Below are positions 63,970 to 64,000 of a stretch of 64,000 bases of DNA, piece after piece. Each line of letters opens with the position of its first letter. The first letter of the stretch is position 1. The notes under the pieces were generated by a model. The model did no database searches. It saw only the letters and a list, made by a program, of their open reading frames with translations, and was not told the origin of the DNA. This DNA comes from Dryocola sp. LX212 (GTDB taxonomy: Bacteria; Pseudomonadota; Gammaproteobacteria; Enterobacterales; Enterobacteriaceae), in the NCBI GenBank assembly GCA_041504365.1, contig CP167917.1, positions 1,488,001-1,552,000 on the forward strand, in the 5' to 3' direction. Made by a program: the position numbers and the translations under genes.

Positions 63970-64000
63970 GATCGTACCTTTTAAAGTTATATTTAATATA

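Overview
The window is enterobacterial DNA, most likely from Enterobacter or a close relative. The right 29.5 kb (about 34,480-64,000) follows the Escherichia coli gene order around 19-20 min: rybB, ybjL, ybjM, grxA, ybjC, nfsA, rimK, ybjN, potFGHI, ybjO, rlmC, artJ, artMQIP, ybjP, ybjQ, amiD, ybjS, ybjT, ltaE, poxB, hcr, hcp. One difference is a xanthosine-type xapA-xapB-xapR cluster between nfsA and rimK. Its permease gene carries an in-frame amber codon.

The left 34.5 kb is prophage. A complete-looking P2/186-type prophage of about 33.5 kb lies between an 11-bp direct repeat at 1020-1030 and 34479-34489. The right copy is the 3' end of the sRNA gene rybB, so the phage appears to use the rybB terminator as its attachment site and to restore it on integration. 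Left of it lie eroded pieces of a second P2-type prophage: a gpV start, an 18-bp gpD scrap and a right-end sequence. This suggests a tandem double lysogen whose left member has largely decayed.

Prophage layout: int (-); a KAP-type NTPase and a BRCT-domain protein in one apparent operon with the 186-type CI repressor (-); a cox/apl-like gene and cII (+); small early genes, with a small leftward pair among them; a TraR/DksA-like gene and the rolling-circle initiator A; a LexA box with a small gene; cos; a GHKL-ATPase plus STAS-like pair; head genes Q,P (-) and O,N,M,L (+); X, holin, SAR endolysin and spanins; R,S; an FRG-domain gene (-) inserted between S and V; V,W,J,I,H; an invertible tail-fibre segment with its serine invertase; FI,FII,E/E',T,U,D and ogr. 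Late operons carry TTGT-N12-ACAA Ogr-type boxes.

The main points of novelty are accessory. They are: (1) a heptanucleotide repeat (16 copies) inside a membrane-protein gene at the left edge, which makes it a candidate phase-variable locus that is presently off; (2) the KAP-BRCT pair co-oriented with the repressor; (3) the GHKL/STAS-like pair beside cos; (4) an int promoter whose spacer is a LexA box and whose predicted start lies inside the terminator hairpin that ends the repressor operon; and (5) a ~140-bp intergenic repeat, seen twice in the chromosome, each copy flanked by a duplicate of a different local terminator hairpin. Functions given for accessory genes are inferences from motifs and position. 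No database search was run.
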